DNA of 64,000 nt from Chryseobacterium sp. W4I1. Its GTDB lineage: Bacteria; Bacteroidota; Bacteroidia; Flavobacteriales; Weeksellaceae. Location of the stretch: positions 3,763,001 to 3,827,000 of the forward strand of contig NZ_JAUSXQ010000001.1 of the NCBI RefSeq assembly GCF_030816115.1, given 5' to 3'. The notes under the pieces are model-generated. The model saw only the letters and a list, made by a program, of their open reading frames with translations, was not told the origin of the DNA and ran no database searches. Within the stretch, counting starts at the first letter, position 1. Each line of letters starts with the position of its first letter. Both the position numbers and the translations under genes were made by a program. Shown here in pieces: positions 36,063-44,931 of this stretch.

Positions 36063-38273
36063 ATGAAAAATGTACTGATGTGTGCCTCGTTATTGGGTTC
36101 TATGCTAACCTTTGCTCAGGAAAAAGATACTCTTAAATCTAATGATATTGAGGAAGTTGTTGTCAATGGAAAGTATTATAAGAAATATGTGGAAAAGCAA
36201 GGTTCTTCTTCCTTACGTCTGGATGAAGAGCTTATCAAGATACCGCAAAACATCTCCATTATTACGGGAAGAGCGTTGGAAGACCAACAGGTAACCACTT
36301 TAAGTGACGGTGTATTGAGAAATGTTGCAGGAGCACAGAGATTGGAACATTGGGGCGACATGTATACCAGAGTAAACATGAGAGGCTCCAGAGCTGCAGC
36401 TTTTATGAACGGAGTAAATGTAACTTCTAACTGGGGTCCATTGAGTGAAGATATGAGCTTCGTAGATCATATTGAATTTATAAAAGGTCCTTCAGGATTC
36501 TTAATGTCAAACGGTGAACCAAGTGGAATCTACAATATTGTCACTAAAAAACCTACAGGAAATTCGCTAAACGGAAGTGCAAAAGTAACGCTGGGAAGCT
36601 TCAATATGTACAGAGGAGAAGCTGATGTAGACACCAAAATCACTGATAAAGTTGCTTTCAGACTGAATTTAATGGCTCAGAATAAAAACAGTTTCAGAGA
36701 CTATGAATTCAACGACAGGTATATTATTAACCCTTCACTAAAAGTAAAACTAAGTGATAAAACCACTTTGACAGCGGAATACATTTACCAGAAAGCTAAA
36801 ATGTCTGAGGTTGGTTCTGCTTATGTGTTCAGTTTTGATGGCTACAAAGCAAAGCCGGTCCGATATACAACTACGGATCCAAGCGTTGATCCTACCAAGG
36901 TTGACAATAATACGGTAAACATTAATTTACAGCACGAATTTAATAAAAACTGGAAATTAACATCACAGCTAACTTATGTGAATGAATATACAATGGGCAG
37001 CGATATCTGGCCAAGTAATTTTGAAGGAAATTATATGATCCGTCGTGTCAATTATTGGGAAGCTGATAACACCATGAAGTTCGGACAGGTATTTTTAAAT
37101 GGATTTGTAAAAACAGGTCCTGTTTCCCACAAAATTTTAGCCGGCCTGGATCTGGGTAGCAAAAAATATATGGCAGATTGGTCTCAAGGATATAATTTGG
37201 ATAAATTTAATGCTAACGGAGACTATAATGCTGATCCTCAAAACCCAAACACCGTTGCTGATTATAATTATTGGTATAATACAAATACCCAAAATTATGA
37301 TATCAATGGTGGGCTGGCCTATTCCGGCCCTAACGGTCAATATAAAGCCTTTGATGCAAGCAAACCTCTATCAGTAAGAGCAGGAGCGGGAAGCACCATC
37401 GATCAAAATTATACAGGACTTTACTTACAGGATGAATTAGGATTCTTCAATGATGCTTTAAGACTTACTCTTGCCGCACGTTACACTAATGTAAAAGAGA
37501 TTAGTTACGGAACAAAATCAGAAGCAAACAGAATTACTCCTCGTATTGGACTAAGCTATTCTATTGATGAAAACATGTCTGCCTATGCTTTATACGATCA
37601 ATCTTTTGTACCACAGGCAGGATTATTCAGAGATGGAACAACAGCAACACCACTTACCGGTAATAATATTGAAGTAGGAGTGAAAAAAGACTGGTTTGGA
37701 GGAAAATGGAATACGACCGTTTCATTATATAACATCAATAAAAATAATGAGATTACAGGAGACCCCGACCAAACTAACAATCCCAATGGAAAATATTCTA
37801 TTCTTCTTGGAAAAACAAGAGTGCAGGGTGTTGAATTTGATCTAAAAGGAGAAATTACCAGAGGCTTTAATGCTATTTTTAATTACGCATTTACTGAGAA
37901 TAAATTTACAGAAACAACAGCCAAAGCCAATAAGGGAGACAAAGTTCCTGGTTATGCAAAACATACTGCAAACGGTTGGTTGAATTATACTTTTACAGAT
38001 GGATTGCTGGAAGGTTTCGGATTAAGTTTCGGAGGAACATACCTTGCAGGACGAAGCAGCTGGGATTGGGGAAGCACAAACAGCCTTCAAATGGGAGATT
38101 ATGTAAAATTTGATGCAGGTGCTTCATGGGAAAACAGAAAATTCAGAGTAGGATTGAATGTATTTAATGTATTCAACAGATACTTATATTCCGGCTCGCC
38201 TTATGGAAACTATTATTATTATCAGGCAGATGCTCCGAGAAACTTCAAATTATCAATAGGATATAAATTTTAA
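36063..38273 (+). CDS. TonB-dependent siderophore receptor
   Basis: 736 residues. The signal peptide (MKNVLMCASLLGSMLTFAQ) is followed by a TonB-box-like IEEVVVNG and a plug of the ferric-siderophore type (LIKIPQNISIITGRALEDQQ, NMRGSRAAAFMNGVNV, IEFIKGPSGFLMSNGEPSGIYNIVTKKP). The barrel ends in Phe. The plug text resembles hydroxamate receptors of the FhuE/FoxA group, but the ligand cannot be named. The PepSY reductase-like gene 43 bp downstream supports a role in iron uptake. Confidence 0.92.
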   Translation: MKNVLMCASLLGSMLTFAQEKDTLKSNDIEEVVVNGKYYKKYVEKQGSSSLRLDEELIKIPQNISIITGRALEDQQVTTLSDGVLRNVAGAQRLEHWGDMYTRVNMRGSRAAAFMNGVNVTSNWGPLSEDMSFVDHIEFIKGPSGFLMSNGEPSGIYNIVTKKPTGNSLNGSAKVTLGSFNMYRGEADVDTKITDKVAFRLNLMAQNKNSFRDYEFNDRYIINPSLKVKLSDKTTLTAEYIYQKAKMSEVGSAYVFSFDGYKAKPVRYTTTDPSVDPTKVDNNTVNINLQHEFNKNWKLTSQLTYVNEYTMGSDIWPSNFEGNYMIRRVNYWEADNTMKFGQVFLNGFVKTGPVSHKILAGLDLGSKKYMADWSQGYNLDKFNANGDYNADPQNPNTVADYNYWYNTNTQNYDINGGLAYSGPNGQYKAFDASKPLSVRAGAGSTIDQNYTGLYLQDELGFFNDALRLTLAARYTNVKEISYGTKSEANRITPRIGLSYSIDENMSAYALYDQSFVPQAGLFRDGTTATPLTGNNIEVGVKKDWFGGKWNTTVSLYNINKNNEITGDPDQTNNPNGKYSILLGKTRVQGVEFDLKGEITRGFNAIFNYAFTENKFTETTAKANKGDKVPGYAKHTANGWLNYTFTDGLLEGFGLSFGGTYLAGRSSWDWGSTNSLQMGDYVKFDAGASWENRKFRVGLNVFNVFNRYLYSGSPYGNYYYYQADAPRNFKLSIGYKF

Positions 38274-38286
38274 ATAATAATTAAAG

Positions 38287-38314
38287 GTTAGCCTCTCCGG
38301 AGGTTAACTTTTTT
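38287..38314 (+). terminator. Intrinsic terminator between receptor and PepSY gene
   Basis: A 9-bp stem GTTAGCCTC/GAGGTTAAC (one G-U pair) with a 4-nt loop is followed by a T-run, 2 bp before the PepSY start codon. It would let most transcripts stop after the receptor and only some continue. Confidence 0.7.
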
Positions 38315-38316
38315 CT

Positions 38317-39510
38317 ATGAGGAAAAAACATCACCATAAAAAGAAGATTTCATTGACCAAAAAATGGTCTGCCAAACTGCACTTGTGGTTGGGTTTATCC
38401 GTGGGTATCATTATTTTCATCGTATCACTTACAGGGACTTTGTATGTTTTTAAAGACGAAATACAGAACAGCATCCGGAAAGAAGCAATGTATTTACAAA
38501 AGTCTGCTGCTACCCCAATTCCTATCAGCGTTTTAAAGGAAAAAGTAAGTCTGGAGCTCAATGAAAAATATCCTATCACTGCAGTGGAGATTTCTTTAAA
38601 TCCAAATAAACCCTACCGCTTTTCCTATTATGAAAAAAATAAAAAAGGCTGGAATTATTTTGAAGAAGTAAAGATCAACAAGCTCATATATGTTGATCAG
38701 TACACTGGAAAAATTCTTGCCGTTTACAATGACAAATACAACTTCTTCAATATTATTAAATCCATCCATTGGAGCCTTCTGCTGAATTCCGATTGGGGAA
38801 AATATGTCGTAGGAATTCCTACTGTATTGTTTATATTCATGCTCATCACCGGAATTGTTTTATGGTGGCCAAAAAATAAAAAAGCAAGAAAAGGAAGGTT
38901 TTGGTTCAGTTGGGAAAATTTAAAAAACTGGAAAAGGAAAAACTATGATCTTCATAATATTCTGGGATTTTATGCTTCATTTTTTGCACTGCTGATCAGC
39001 GTTACAGGAATTTATTTTGCCTATCCGTATGTGAAAAATGTATTTAATGTTACATTATCCGGTTCCTTAGAGCTGCCAAAAGAAAAGGAAATGAAATCTC
39101 CGGATTCTCTAATGGCAAAAAACACCTCAGTTTATGACCTTACGGCTCAGGAAACCAGAAAACTATATCCCTCATCTTACAGCTTCAGAATTCCATTGAA
39201 TGGAAAAAATAAAAAAGGAAAAGAATTAAAAAATATCCCAGTGACTATTTACGGAGCAGAAGGAAGATTCAGCGAAAGAAATACACTGGTTTTCGATAAA
39301 TATTCCGGAAAGTTATTGGTAGATAAACCTCATCAGAAACTCAGCAATGCTGAAAAATACGCCAATGCCAATTATGACATCCACACAGGTTCTTATTTTG
39401 GGCTCTTTGGAAAAATACTCTGGTTCATCACCGGACTCATATGCACTTCCCTTCCTGTCACGGGGTTTTTAGTATGGTGGGGAAAACAAAAGAAACAAGG
39501 AAAGAAATAG
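38317..39510 (+). CDS. PepSY-domain transmembrane protein, probable ferric-siderophore reductase (copy 1)
   Basis: 397 residues with four transmembrane helices (about 22-45, 155-178, 205-228 and 365-388) and a periplasmic PepSY-like region. Conserved histidines near the helices (KLHLWLGLS, IHWSLLL, YDLHNILGFYAS, YDIHTGS) fit haem or metal binding in the PepSY_TM family, some members of which (FoxB-type) reduce siderophore-bound iron. The N-terminus is a His/Lys cluster (RKKHHHKKK). It ends 1 bp before the next receptor gene and is a paralogue of the gene at 41684. Confidence 0.87.
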   Translation: MRKKHHHKKKISLTKKWSAKLHLWLGLSVGIIIFIVSLTGTLYVFKDEIQNSIRKEAMYLQKSAATPIPISVLKEKVSLELNEKYPITAVEISLNPNKPYRFSYYEKNKKGWNYFEEVKINKLIYVDQYTGKILAVYNDKYNFFNIIKSIHWSLLLNSDWGKYVVGIPTVLFIFMLITGIVLWWPKNKKARKGRFWFSWENLKNWKRKNYDLHNILGFYASFFALLISVTGIYFAYPYVKNVFNVTLSGSLELPKEKEMKSPDSLMAKNTSVYDLTAQETRKLYPSSYSFRIPLNGKNKKGKELKNIPVTIYGAEGRFSERNTLVFDKYSGKLLVDKPHQKLSNAEKYANANYDIHTGSYFGLFGKILWFITGLICTSLPVTGFLVWWGKQKKQGKK

Positions 39511-39511
39511 A

Positions 39512-41629
39512 ATGAAAAAAGCACTTTTATCAGCCGCATGCTTAGGATCGGTTACCGCTTTTGCACAGGTTAAAGACAGCCTGCAGGCCAATAATGTAGA
39601 CGAAGTAGTGATGACGGCTTCCAGAAAAAAAGAAAGTATTAAAGAAATACCGAGCTCAATCACTGTTGTTGCCGAAAAGCAGATACAGTCTCAGCTTACC
39701 GTAAATTCAGACATCACAAGTATTCTTCAATATACTGTTCCCAGCTTAGGAACGAATTCCGGACAGACCTCCAATACCGGGCAAACTTTAAGAGGACGCC
39801 AGGTTTTAGTATTGATTGATGGAATTCCACAATCTACACCGCTAAGAAATGGTGCCAGAGATATAAGATCGATCGATCCTTCAGTGATCGAAAGAATTGA
39901 AGTCATCAAAGGAGCATCCTCCATCTACGGAAACGGTGCAGACGGAGGAATCATCAATTATATCACAAGAAGAAGTAAATCTGACAAAACAATTTCCGGA
40001 CTTACCCAGGTTGGCCTTACAGGTCAGGAGTATGGCGGAACTCTAGGTATAAGAGCCAGCCAGCTTTTATCCGGCAAAATAAATAAATTCGATTATGTAT
40101 TTTCCCTTGCCTATGAAAGGACAGGCTACATGAAAGATGCAGACGGAGTCAACCTTACCCCAACCTATAGCACGGCCAAAATGGATAATTACAACGGCAT
40201 GCTTAAACTAGGGTATAATATCGACAATAACCAGAGAATTGAAGCCTCATACATCGGATATTCCTCCAGGTCTGACCTCAGCTTAGGACTGGTAACCGGA
40301 AAATACGGGATCAAGCCAACCATTGGCGAAGGAGTTGGAAAAAATCTTGAAACTACTCCTCAGGGAACGCCCAAAAACCATAATTTCAGGATCAATTATG
40401 ATAATCAAAATCTTTTCTGGGGAACAACTTCACTGAATTTCAACGCCTACATGCAGGATTTCAAGACTGTTTACGGCTATAGTGATACCTTTTTCGGTGG
40501 AGGACAGTCTAATGTGATTTCCAAAAAATACGGCGCAAGATTCAACTTCGATACAAAGCTTTGGAACGCTCAAAATTCACAGGCTGAAGTAATGTACGGA
40601 ATGGATATCCTTAATGACCAAACCGTTCAGAAGCTTGAGGACGGCCGTTACTGGACACCGGATATGAATATGACCAACCTTGCTCCTTTTGTCTTGGTTA
40701 AAATTGATCTATTAAAAAAAATAACCATTAAAGGTGGTCTCCGTTATGAAAACATGAGTGTAAAAGTTGGAGATTTCAACACCCTTTCCTCTATTAAAAG
40801 TGACGGAACTTTCACAAACAGTATTTTCGTTACCGGTGGAAAGTTAAAATACAATGCTTTGGTGGCCAATTTGGGTATACGTTACAATATCGAACCTTTC
40901 ATTAACCTATTCGGAAGCTTCTCACAGTCCTACTCTATCAATGAATTGGGACGAATTCTGAGAACGTCCACTCAGGGAACCATTCAAAATCTTGAAACCA
41001 AGCCGATCATTGTAAACAATTATGAATTCGGCGCGACCGGACAGATCGCAAAATGGGTAAATTATGAAATCACTTCTTATGTAAGTACTTCAAAACTGGG
41101 TGCATCTTTTGTACAGAGCCCAGACAGAGCATTAACAATACAGAGATCTCCGGAAATCGTTTACGGAGTGGAAGGTTTCCTGCATTTCACGCCTGTAAAA
41201 TGGATCAATTTCGGAGGAAGCTATAGCTGGATGGAAGGAATTACCTCAATAAAAGATGACGGAGACTATTCATCAAAGATCAACAACAGCAGAATTTCTG
41301 TCCCAAAAGTACTTGCTTACGTTCAGATAAAACCTATACAAACCCTGTCCATCGGTTTTGACATGCTGCATGCGTTTGAGCAGGATAGATTCCAGCCTAA
41401 TGCAAAAACAGGTCTTTTTGCCTATGGAGAAGGATACGTTCCGGATTATACCGTTTTTAATTTTAAATCAAGCTACGAAATCAATAAAAGCTGGAGAGTT
41501 TCCGCAGGTGTTGAAAATGTATTCAACAAAATGTACCAGCCCGCCATTGCATGGTGGTCTGCCCGGGACAGCGAATTCGTGAATTCATTAGGGAGAAGAG
41601 GCACATTGATGCTTGAATATAAATTTTAA
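39512..41629 (+). CDS. TonB-dependent receptor (ferric siderophore type)
   Basis: 705 residues. Signal peptide MKKALLSAACLGSVTAFAQ; TonB-box-like VDEVVMTASRKKES; plug with IPSSITVVAEKQIQ, TLRGRQVLVLIDGIPQ and IERIEVIKGASSIYGNGADGGIINYITR; a barrel ending EYKF. It starts 1 bp after the first PepSY gene and precedes the second one by 54 bp, so two receptor-reductase pairs lie in a row. The ligand is probably another siderophore. Confidence 0.92.
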   Translation: MKKALLSAACLGSVTAFAQVKDSLQANNVDEVVMTASRKKESIKEIPSSITVVAEKQIQSQLTVNSDITSILQYTVPSLGTNSGQTSNTGQTLRGRQVLVLIDGIPQSTPLRNGARDIRSIDPSVIERIEVIKGASSIYGNGADGGIINYITRRSKSDKTISGLTQVGLTGQEYGGTLGIRASQLLSGKINKFDYVFSLAYERTGYMKDADGVNLTPTYSTAKMDNYNGMLKLGYNIDNNQRIEASYIGYSSRSDLSLGLVTGKYGIKPTIGEGVGKNLETTPQGTPKNHNFRINYDNQNLFWGTTSLNFNAYMQDFKTVYGYSDTFFGGGQSNVISKKYGARFNFDTKLWNAQNSQAEVMYGMDILNDQTVQKLEDGRYWTPDMNMTNLAPFVLVKIDLLKKITIKGGLRYENMSVKVGDFNTLSSIKSDGTFTNSIFVTGGKLKYNALVANLGIRYNIEPFINLFGSFSQSYSINELGRILRTSTQGTIQNLETKPIIVNNYEFGATGQIAKWVNYEITSYVSTSKLGASFVQSPDRALTIQRSPEIVYGVEGFLHFTPVKWINFGGSYSWMEGITSIKDDGDYSSKINNSRISVPKVLAYVQIKPIQTLSIGFDMLHAFEQDRFQPNAKTGLFAYGEGYVPDYTVFNFKSSYEINKSWRVSAGVENVFNKMYQPAIAWWSARDSEFVNSLGRRGTLMLEYKF

Positions 41630-41653
41630 TTAATCTAAATAAAAAGTAAAATA

Positions 41654-41661
41654 TATCTTTG
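41654..41661 (+). promoter_or_regulatory. -7 box of the second PepSY gene
   Basis: TATCTTTG matches TAnnTTTG, 22 bp before the ATG at 41684, so this gene may have its own promoter in addition to read-through. Confidence 0.45.
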
Positions 41662-41683
41662 TACAACTTTTTTAACCAGCGAT

Positions 41684-42895
41684 ATGAAGAAAAAACATCA
41701 TCATAAAAAAAAACCGGGCTTTTTCAAAAAATGGTCTGCCAAACTGCATCTGTGGTTGGGCCTTGGCATCGGATTTTTAATCTTCATTATTTCTATTACG
41801 GGAGCGCTCTATGTTTTTAAAGACGAAATAGAAAACCTTACCCGGAAAGAAGTCATCTACCACAACGAACAGAATATAGCACAGAAGCAGGTTCTCCCTA
41901 TCCGAATGATGGAAAAGATCGTTGTAGAGCAAGTAAAAGAAAAATATCCCGTTCACTGGGTGAACATCCCAATTGATAAAAAAATGTCTTATATCTTTTA
42001 CTGGTATGAGCATAATACGGATGCCTGGAATTATTTTGATGAGTTCCCGGTCTACAAAGCAGCTTATGTAAATCCTTATACCGGAAAAGTCCTCAGAATA
42101 TATGATGAAAAGAACGGATTCTTCAATATTGTAAAGATGATCCACTGGAGCTTTTTGCTGAAGCAGGACTGGGGAACTTATGTAGTGGGAATCCCTGTTA
42201 TCATATTTGTTATCATGCTTATCACCGGAATTGTTCTCTGGTGGCCTAAAAACAAAGCAGCCAGAAAGCAGCGTTTTTCTTTTAAATGGAAGAACATCAA
42301 AAGCTGGAAAAGAAAGAATTATGACCTTCACAATGTGCTCGGTTTCTATTCCTCCATTTTTGCTCTTATTTTCGCCATTACAGGACTTTTCTATGCTTTT
42401 TTCGTAGTACAGGCTATGATCTACATGGTATTCTCCGGAGGAGAAACAAAATACCCTGATTTTTCCCACATTAAAACCAAGGCGCCCATAGAATTGCGAA
42501 CTGAAGGAACACTGGATAAAATCATTAATACTGTACAGCAGAAATACCCTGATGCATTCGGTTTTGCTATTGACCTTGGCCATGAACATATGGATGACCA
42601 TGAACATCCGAACTTTGAAGTTTATGTAAAGCATCTTTCCTACTCTTATCACAAGAGCAGCAGCCTGATCTTTGATGAAAACTCCGGGGAATTACTTCAT
42701 ACCCATGATCCCAAGGATAAAAACTTTGGCGAAAAAACAGTGAATGCCAATTATGATATCCATGTAGGTTCTATTTTGGGTCTTCCTACAAAGATCATTG
42801 CATTCATTGTCAGTCTTATATGTGCATCGCTGCCGGTAACCGGATTTCTGGTTTGGTGGGGAAGAAGGAAAAAGAAAAAACCAGTAACAGCCTAA
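41684..42895 (+). CDS. PepSY-domain transmembrane protein, probable ferric-siderophore reductase (copy 2)
   Basis: 403 residues, the same four-helix plan and His-containing segments as the 38317 protein (KKKHHHKKK, WSAKLHLWLGLG, IHWSFLL, YDLHNVLGFYSS, YDIHVGSILG). The periplasmic loop differs and has an added His/Asp stretch (LGHEHMDDHEHPNF, about residues 298-312) that could bind metal. A long antisense frame across it is only a shadow. Confidence 0.87.
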   Translation: MKKKHHHKKKPGFFKKWSAKLHLWLGLGIGFLIFIISITGALYVFKDEIENLTRKEVIYHNEQNIAQKQVLPIRMMEKIVVEQVKEKYPVHWVNIPIDKKMSYIFYWYEHNTDAWNYFDEFPVYKAAYVNPYTGKVLRIYDEKNGFFNIVKMIHWSFLLKQDWGTYVVGIPVIIFVIMLITGIVLWWPKNKAARKQRFSFKWKNIKSWKRKNYDLHNVLGFYSSIFALIFAITGLFYAFFVVQAMIYMVFSGGETKYPDFSHIKTKAPIELRTEGTLDKIINTVQQKYPDAFGFAIDLGHEHMDDHEHPNFEVYVKHLSYSYHKSSSLIFDENSGELLHTHDPKDKNFGEKTVNANYDIHVGSILGLPTKIIAFIVSLICASLPVTGFLVWWGRRKKKKPVTA

Positions 42896-42980
42896 AACTT
42901 TTTTAAATAAATATTTCGTTAATAATCCATTAATACAATCTTTTTTATAATTTTAACCCTTTAGAATTTATAAACAGGAA

Positions 42981-43949
42981 ATGTCATTAATAGATTTATC
43001 AAAACAAGTTGCTCTAGGAATTGATATCGGCGGAACGAATACAAAGTTCGGAGTAGTAAACCATCGTGGTGAAGTTCTGGAAAAAGGAAGTCTGAGAACT
43101 GATGAGTACGAAAAAGTAGAAGATTTTATCGATGCTTTGTATGAACAGGTTCAGCCCCTGATCGAAAAATATGGTACAGAAAAAAACTTTGACGGAATAG
43201 GAGTAGGCGCTCCTAACGCCAACTATTATAAAGGAACCATCGAACAGGCTCCTAACTTACCATGGAAGGGAATGATCCCTTTCAGCGAGCTGATGAAAGC
43301 TAAATTCAGCATGCCATGTACCATTACCAATGATGCTAATGCAGCAGCACTTGGAGAAATGCTTTTCGGAGCAGCCCGTGGCATGAAAGATTTCATTATG
43401 ATCACTCTGGGAACCGGAGTAGGAAGCGGGATCATTTCTAACGGAAGCTTAATCTATGGACATGATGGTTTCGCAGGGGAACTGGGCCATACCATTGTAA
43501 AACCGGGCGGAAGAAAGCACTGGAGCACTGGATCTGAAGGTAGCCTGGAAGCTTATGCATCTGCTACAGGAATTGCAATCACTGCAAAAAAGATGAGAGC
43601 CGAATTTCCTGAATCTATGCTGAACCAATACCCTGAAGAAGCTATCAATTCTAAAACAGTACATGAATGTGCTTTGAAAGGAGACCCTATCGCAATGGAA
43701 GTTTTCAGATATACCGGGCAGAAACTGGGTGAAGCTTTAGCGAATTTCGTGATGTTTTCTTCGCCGGAAGCTATTTTATTATTCGGAGGTGTTATCAAGG
43801 CCGGTGAATTTATTTTAAAGCCTGCAAAGCTTCACATGGAAAGAAACCTTCTTCCGATCTTCAGAAATAAAGTAAAATTGGTTTTCAGTGAACTGGACGA
43901 AGCAGATGCTGCCATTCTTGGAGCCAGTGCTTTAGTTTGGGAAAAATAA
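42981..43949 (+). CDS. ROK family sugar kinase (glucokinase-like) lacking the zinc cysteines
   Basis: 322 residues. The ATP phosphate loop is ALGIDIGGTNTKFGVV, the catalytic Asp is in TNDANAAALGE, and GFAGELGHTIV carries the usual ROK substrate His. The normal zinc motif CxCGxxGCLE is replaced by RKHWSTGSEGSLEAYAS, with no Cys, so the metal site is lost. Sugar specificity is unknown; glucose is the default for this family. The gene is monocistronic. Confidence 0.85.
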   Translation: MSLIDLSKQVALGIDIGGTNTKFGVVNHRGEVLEKGSLRTDEYEKVEDFIDALYEQVQPLIEKYGTEKNFDGIGVGAPNANYYKGTIEQAPNLPWKGMIPFSELMKAKFSMPCTITNDANAAALGEMLFGAARGMKDFIMITLGTGVGSGIISNGSLIYGHDGFAGELGHTIVKPGGRKHWSTGSEGSLEAYASATGIAITAKKMRAEFPESMLNQYPEEAINSKTVHECALKGDPIAMEVFRYTGQKLGEALANFVMFSSPEAILLFGGVIKAGEFILKPAKLHMERNLLPIFRNKVKLVFSELDEADAAILGASALVWEK

Positions 43950-43973
43950 TTGAAAGCTATTTTAAATATACGC

Positions 43974-43999
43974 AGCATCCTTTTTAAGGGTGCTTTTTT
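43974..43999 (+). terminator. Intrinsic terminator after the ROK gene
   Basis: A 9-bp stem AGCATCCTT/AAGGGTGCT (one G-U pair) with a 3-nt loop and a T-run, 25 bp after the stop. Confidence 0.82.
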
Positions 44000-44032
44000 G
44001 TTTGTTAATTGGGAATGTTTATATTGAAAATT

Positions 44033-44220
44033 ACCACAGATTACGCTGATTTACACAGATGTTTATTTTGATTTCTTTTAGCATTCGCGTTGAAATCTAA
44101 CCATAGATTACGTAGAGCAGCAAAGGTGATTGCGCTTTCCTTATCTGTATTTATTCATAAAAAGATCAGATGCTATTTTGAATACATTGTAGCGTTATTT
44201 GTGATATCTATTTGTGTGAT
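44033..44220. repeat. Degenerate ACAGATTA/GATTxACA-type intergenic repeat
   Basis: A non-coding stretch between the ROK terminator and the msrA promoter. It holds reiterated related words: CACAGATTACGCTGATTT followed by ACACAGATG, then CATAGATTACGTAG, and at the end GTGTGATTCGTGTG. Similar phrases recur between genes in many Bacteroidetes genomes. No frame is supported. Confidence 0.5.
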
Positions 44221-44248
44221 TCGTGTGTATAAATGGAAAAGTTTTTCC

Positions 44249-44256
44249 TATTTTTG
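44249..44256 (+). promoter_or_regulatory. -7 box of msrA
   Basis: TATTTTTG matches TAnnTTTG. It lies downstream of an in-frame ATG at 44233 and 69 bp upstream of the ATG at 44326, which argues for the latter start. Confidence 0.55.
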
Positions 44257-44325
44257 ATTAGCTGTTTTCACTCATTTCCATCGCGGATAGGAGTAAAACC
44301 GGACCAATATAATAATCAATTTACA

Positions 44326-44880
44326 ATGGATAATAATAATTTAGAACAGATCACTTTCGGAGGCGGATGCTTCTGGTGCGTGGAAAGCTGTTTCAATATG
44401 CTTAAAGGAGTACAGTCAGCAATATCAGGTTATTCAGGAGGTCACAAAGACAATCCTACGTATGAAGAGGTCTGCACAGGAGAAACCGGACATGCGGAAG
44501 TGGTACAGATCACTTTCGACCCTAAGATCATTTCTTATGCGCAGCTAATGGATGTATTCTTTTTCCTTCACGATCCAACCCAACTGAACAGACAAGGAAA
44601 CGATATCGGCACTCAATACCGTTCTGTAATCTACTATAAAGACGATGCTGAAAAAGCTAAAGCAGAAGAAGCCCTGAAAATATCTGAAGCCTCAGGTAAA
44701 TGGCCGGGAAAATATGTCACTGAAGTAACCCAATTTGAGAAGTTCTGGCCGGCAGAACAGTACCATCAAGGTTATTACAATGTAAATCCAAATCAACCTT
44801 ACTGCAGCGCCGTAGTAGGTCCGAAAATCCAGAAGTTTAAAAAGCAATATGGAGAATTGGGAATGCTGAATGAGGCTTAA
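44326..44880 (+). CDS. msrA: Peptide-methionine (S)-S-oxide reductase MsrA
   Basis: 184 residues from MDNNNLEQITFGGGCFWC. The catalytic Cys is in GGGCFWCVE; GYSGG, YEEVCTGETGHAEVVQI and FFFLHDPTQLNRQGNDIGTQYRS are diagnostic. It repairs oxidised methionine in the cytosol. An upstream in-frame ATG at 44233 would add 31 residues without any signal peptide or similarity and lies before the promoter, so I reject it. A strong terminator follows. Confidence 0.95.
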   Translation: MDNNNLEQITFGGGCFWCVESCFNMLKGVQSAISGYSGGHKDNPTYEEVCTGETGHAEVVQITFDPKIISYAQLMDVFFFLHDPTQLNRQGNDIGTQYRSVIYYKDDAEKAKAEEALKISEASGKWPGKYVTEVTQFEKFWPAEQYHQGYYNVNPNQPYCSAVVGPKIQKFKKQYGELGMLNEA

Positions 44881-44888
44881 AAAATATA

Positions 44889-44922
44889 AAAGCGAATATC
44901 TAGTAGATGTTCGCTTTTTTTT
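44889..44922 (+). terminator. Intrinsic terminator after msrA
   Basis: A 13-bp stem AAAGCGAATATCT/AGATGTTCGCTTT (one G-U pair) with loop AGT and eight T residues. Confidence 0.88.
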
Positions 44923-44931
44923 GTGTCTAAA

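Noticed and set aside
41777..42652. 291-residue antisense frame within the second PepSY gene
   Set aside because: It is a shadow of a strongly supported membrane protein gene, with no domain of its own.
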